From the NCBI GenBank assembly GCA_021827285.1, contig JAKAWM010000185.1:1-6193 (forward strand): 6,193 nucleotides of DNA, read 5' to 3'. Position 1 is the first letter of the stretch; each line of letters opens with the position of its first letter. The stretch is from Actinomycetes bacterium. Its GTDB lineage: Bacteria > Actinomycetota > Acidimicrobiia > Acidimicrobiales > Palsa-688. Position numbers and translations under genes: made by a program. Below are positions 5,495 through 6,193 of this stretch, piece by piece. Below the pieces are notes generated by a model. It saw nothing but the letters and a program-made list of their open reading frames with translations. It ran no database searches and had not been told where the DNA came from.

Positions 5495-6193
5495 GTGTCA
5501 CTTGAAGGTTCGCTCGAGACAATCTCTCTGCCCGACGTACTGGCTCTCCTGTCTGTCACCGCGAAGACGGGGGAGCTGCGGATCGAGTCCGGGAGCAGCA
5601 CTGGGGCCATCTGGTTTGACGCCGGCCAGTTGGCCGGGTTCGACGCCAAGGGGCAAAAGACGGCGGCAGACGCCCTGTTTTACCTGCTCAGGTTGAGGGA
5701 GGGCGAGTTCAAGTTCCACACCGGCACCACGCCGGCCAATCCCGTTCCGCCCCAGGACGTGGCCCCCATGCTCGAGGAAGCCGAGCAGTGGCTGGCCGAG
5801 TGGCCGGCTATCGAAGCGGTAATCCCGGCCACGTCGGCCATGGTCCGCCTGCAGGACGAGCTGGCCTCCCCGGTCACGCTGGATCCCGAGCAGTGGCAGC
5901 TGATCGCCACCATCGGCTGGGGCCGGCCGGTGGGAGAAGTCCTGGCCGCCAGGGGAATGGGCGAGTTTGAAGGCTGCCAGGCGGTCAAGCGCTTGGTGGA
6001 CATGCACCTGGTCGAGGTGGTCCCAGTAGGGGTCGAGCGTTCCAACGGCGACGCGCCCCCTGTCCGCACTTTGGCGGCTGTAGGTGCTTCTGTCGCCGGC
6101 CCGGGCGGGGCGGACTGGCAGGAGATGGACGACGTTTCGGAGCTGTCCGAGATCTGGGACGACGCCGACGGCCGGGTGGTCGCCGATGGCCAG
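5495..6193 (+). CDS. DUF4388 (PATAN-like) domain protein with winged-helix-like segment, 3' end missing
   Basis: The frame is open for 233 codons to the window edge, so the protein is partial. GTG 5495 is the first start after an in-frame TAG (5468-5470) and has a strong GGAGG site. Residues 3-75 fit the DUF4388/PATAN pattern: LEGSLETISLPDVLALL (3-19), KTGELRI (24-30), GAIWFDAGQLAGF (37-49), ADALFYLLRLREGEFKF (58-74). Residues 129-176, from LDPEQWQLIATI to VKRLVDMHLVEV, resemble a winged-helix or FrzS-like helical module often found after this domain. The tail from about 178 is acidic and low in complexity. There is no signal peptide or membrane helix, so it is probably cytoplasmic. DUF4388 proteins often occur near response regulators, small GTPases or pilus genes, but nothing here shows which applies. 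The domain call rests on pattern recognition only. Confidence 0.78.
   Translation, partial: MSLEGSLETISLPDVLALLSVTAKTGELRIESGSSTGAIWFDAGQLAGFDAKGQKTAADALFYLLRLREGEFKFHTGTTPANPVPPQDVAPMLEEAEQWLAEWPAIEAVIPATSAMVRLQDELASPVTLDPEQWQLIATIGWGRPVGEVLAARGMGEFEGCQAVKRLVDMHLVEVVPVGVERSNGDAPPVRTLAAVGASVAGPGGADWQEMDDVSELSEIWDDADGRVVADGQ

Noticed and set aside
4512..5522. 336-codon minus-strand frame antisense to aroE
   Set aside because: A shadow frame of an intact, motif-complete aroE, with no recognisable protein features.

Overview
The window is a high-GC, densely packed, single-strand stretch typical of an actinobacterial chromosome. The gene order alaS-ruvX-mltG-aroE, followed by a protein with a DUF4388/PATAN-like N-terminus, suggests Actinomycetota. 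The class Acidimicrobiia is my best guess from memory of gene order and protein style, not a demonstrated placement. Nothing looks like a mobile element, CRISPR array or RNA gene.

Layout. Bases 1-286 are non-coding: a terminator-like hairpin at the left edge, an AT-richer island (about 34-99) full of short dyads, then a minisatellite of 7-bp units (114-251) that runs almost into alaS. Five genes follow on the + strand: alaS (287-2878), ruvX (2875-3336), mltG (3333-4484), aroE (4527-5453) and a partial gene (5495 to the window end) whose protein looks like DUF4388 plus a winged-helix-like segment. alaS/ruvX share ATGA and ruvX/mltG share GTGA, so the first three genes are probably translationally coupled. 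aroE follows after 42 bp and the last gene after 41 bp, with no convincing terminator between them, so all five may form one transcript.

How the genes fit together. The set is housekeeping: tRNA-Ala charging and editing (AlaRS), pre-16S rRNA maturation (RuvX/YqgF), peptidoglycan glycan-strand termination (MltG) and the shikimate pathway (AroE). The last protein has no assignable biochemical role here and may belong to a regulatory or motility module continuing beyond the window.

The most unusual parts are the non-coding leader (paired GTGT/ACAC half-sites; heptad repeats with a 35-bp higher-order period) and a near-perfect 18-bp in-frame tandem duplication in aroE beside the conserved NATPVGM motif. 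I did not find a clear new multi-gene system.
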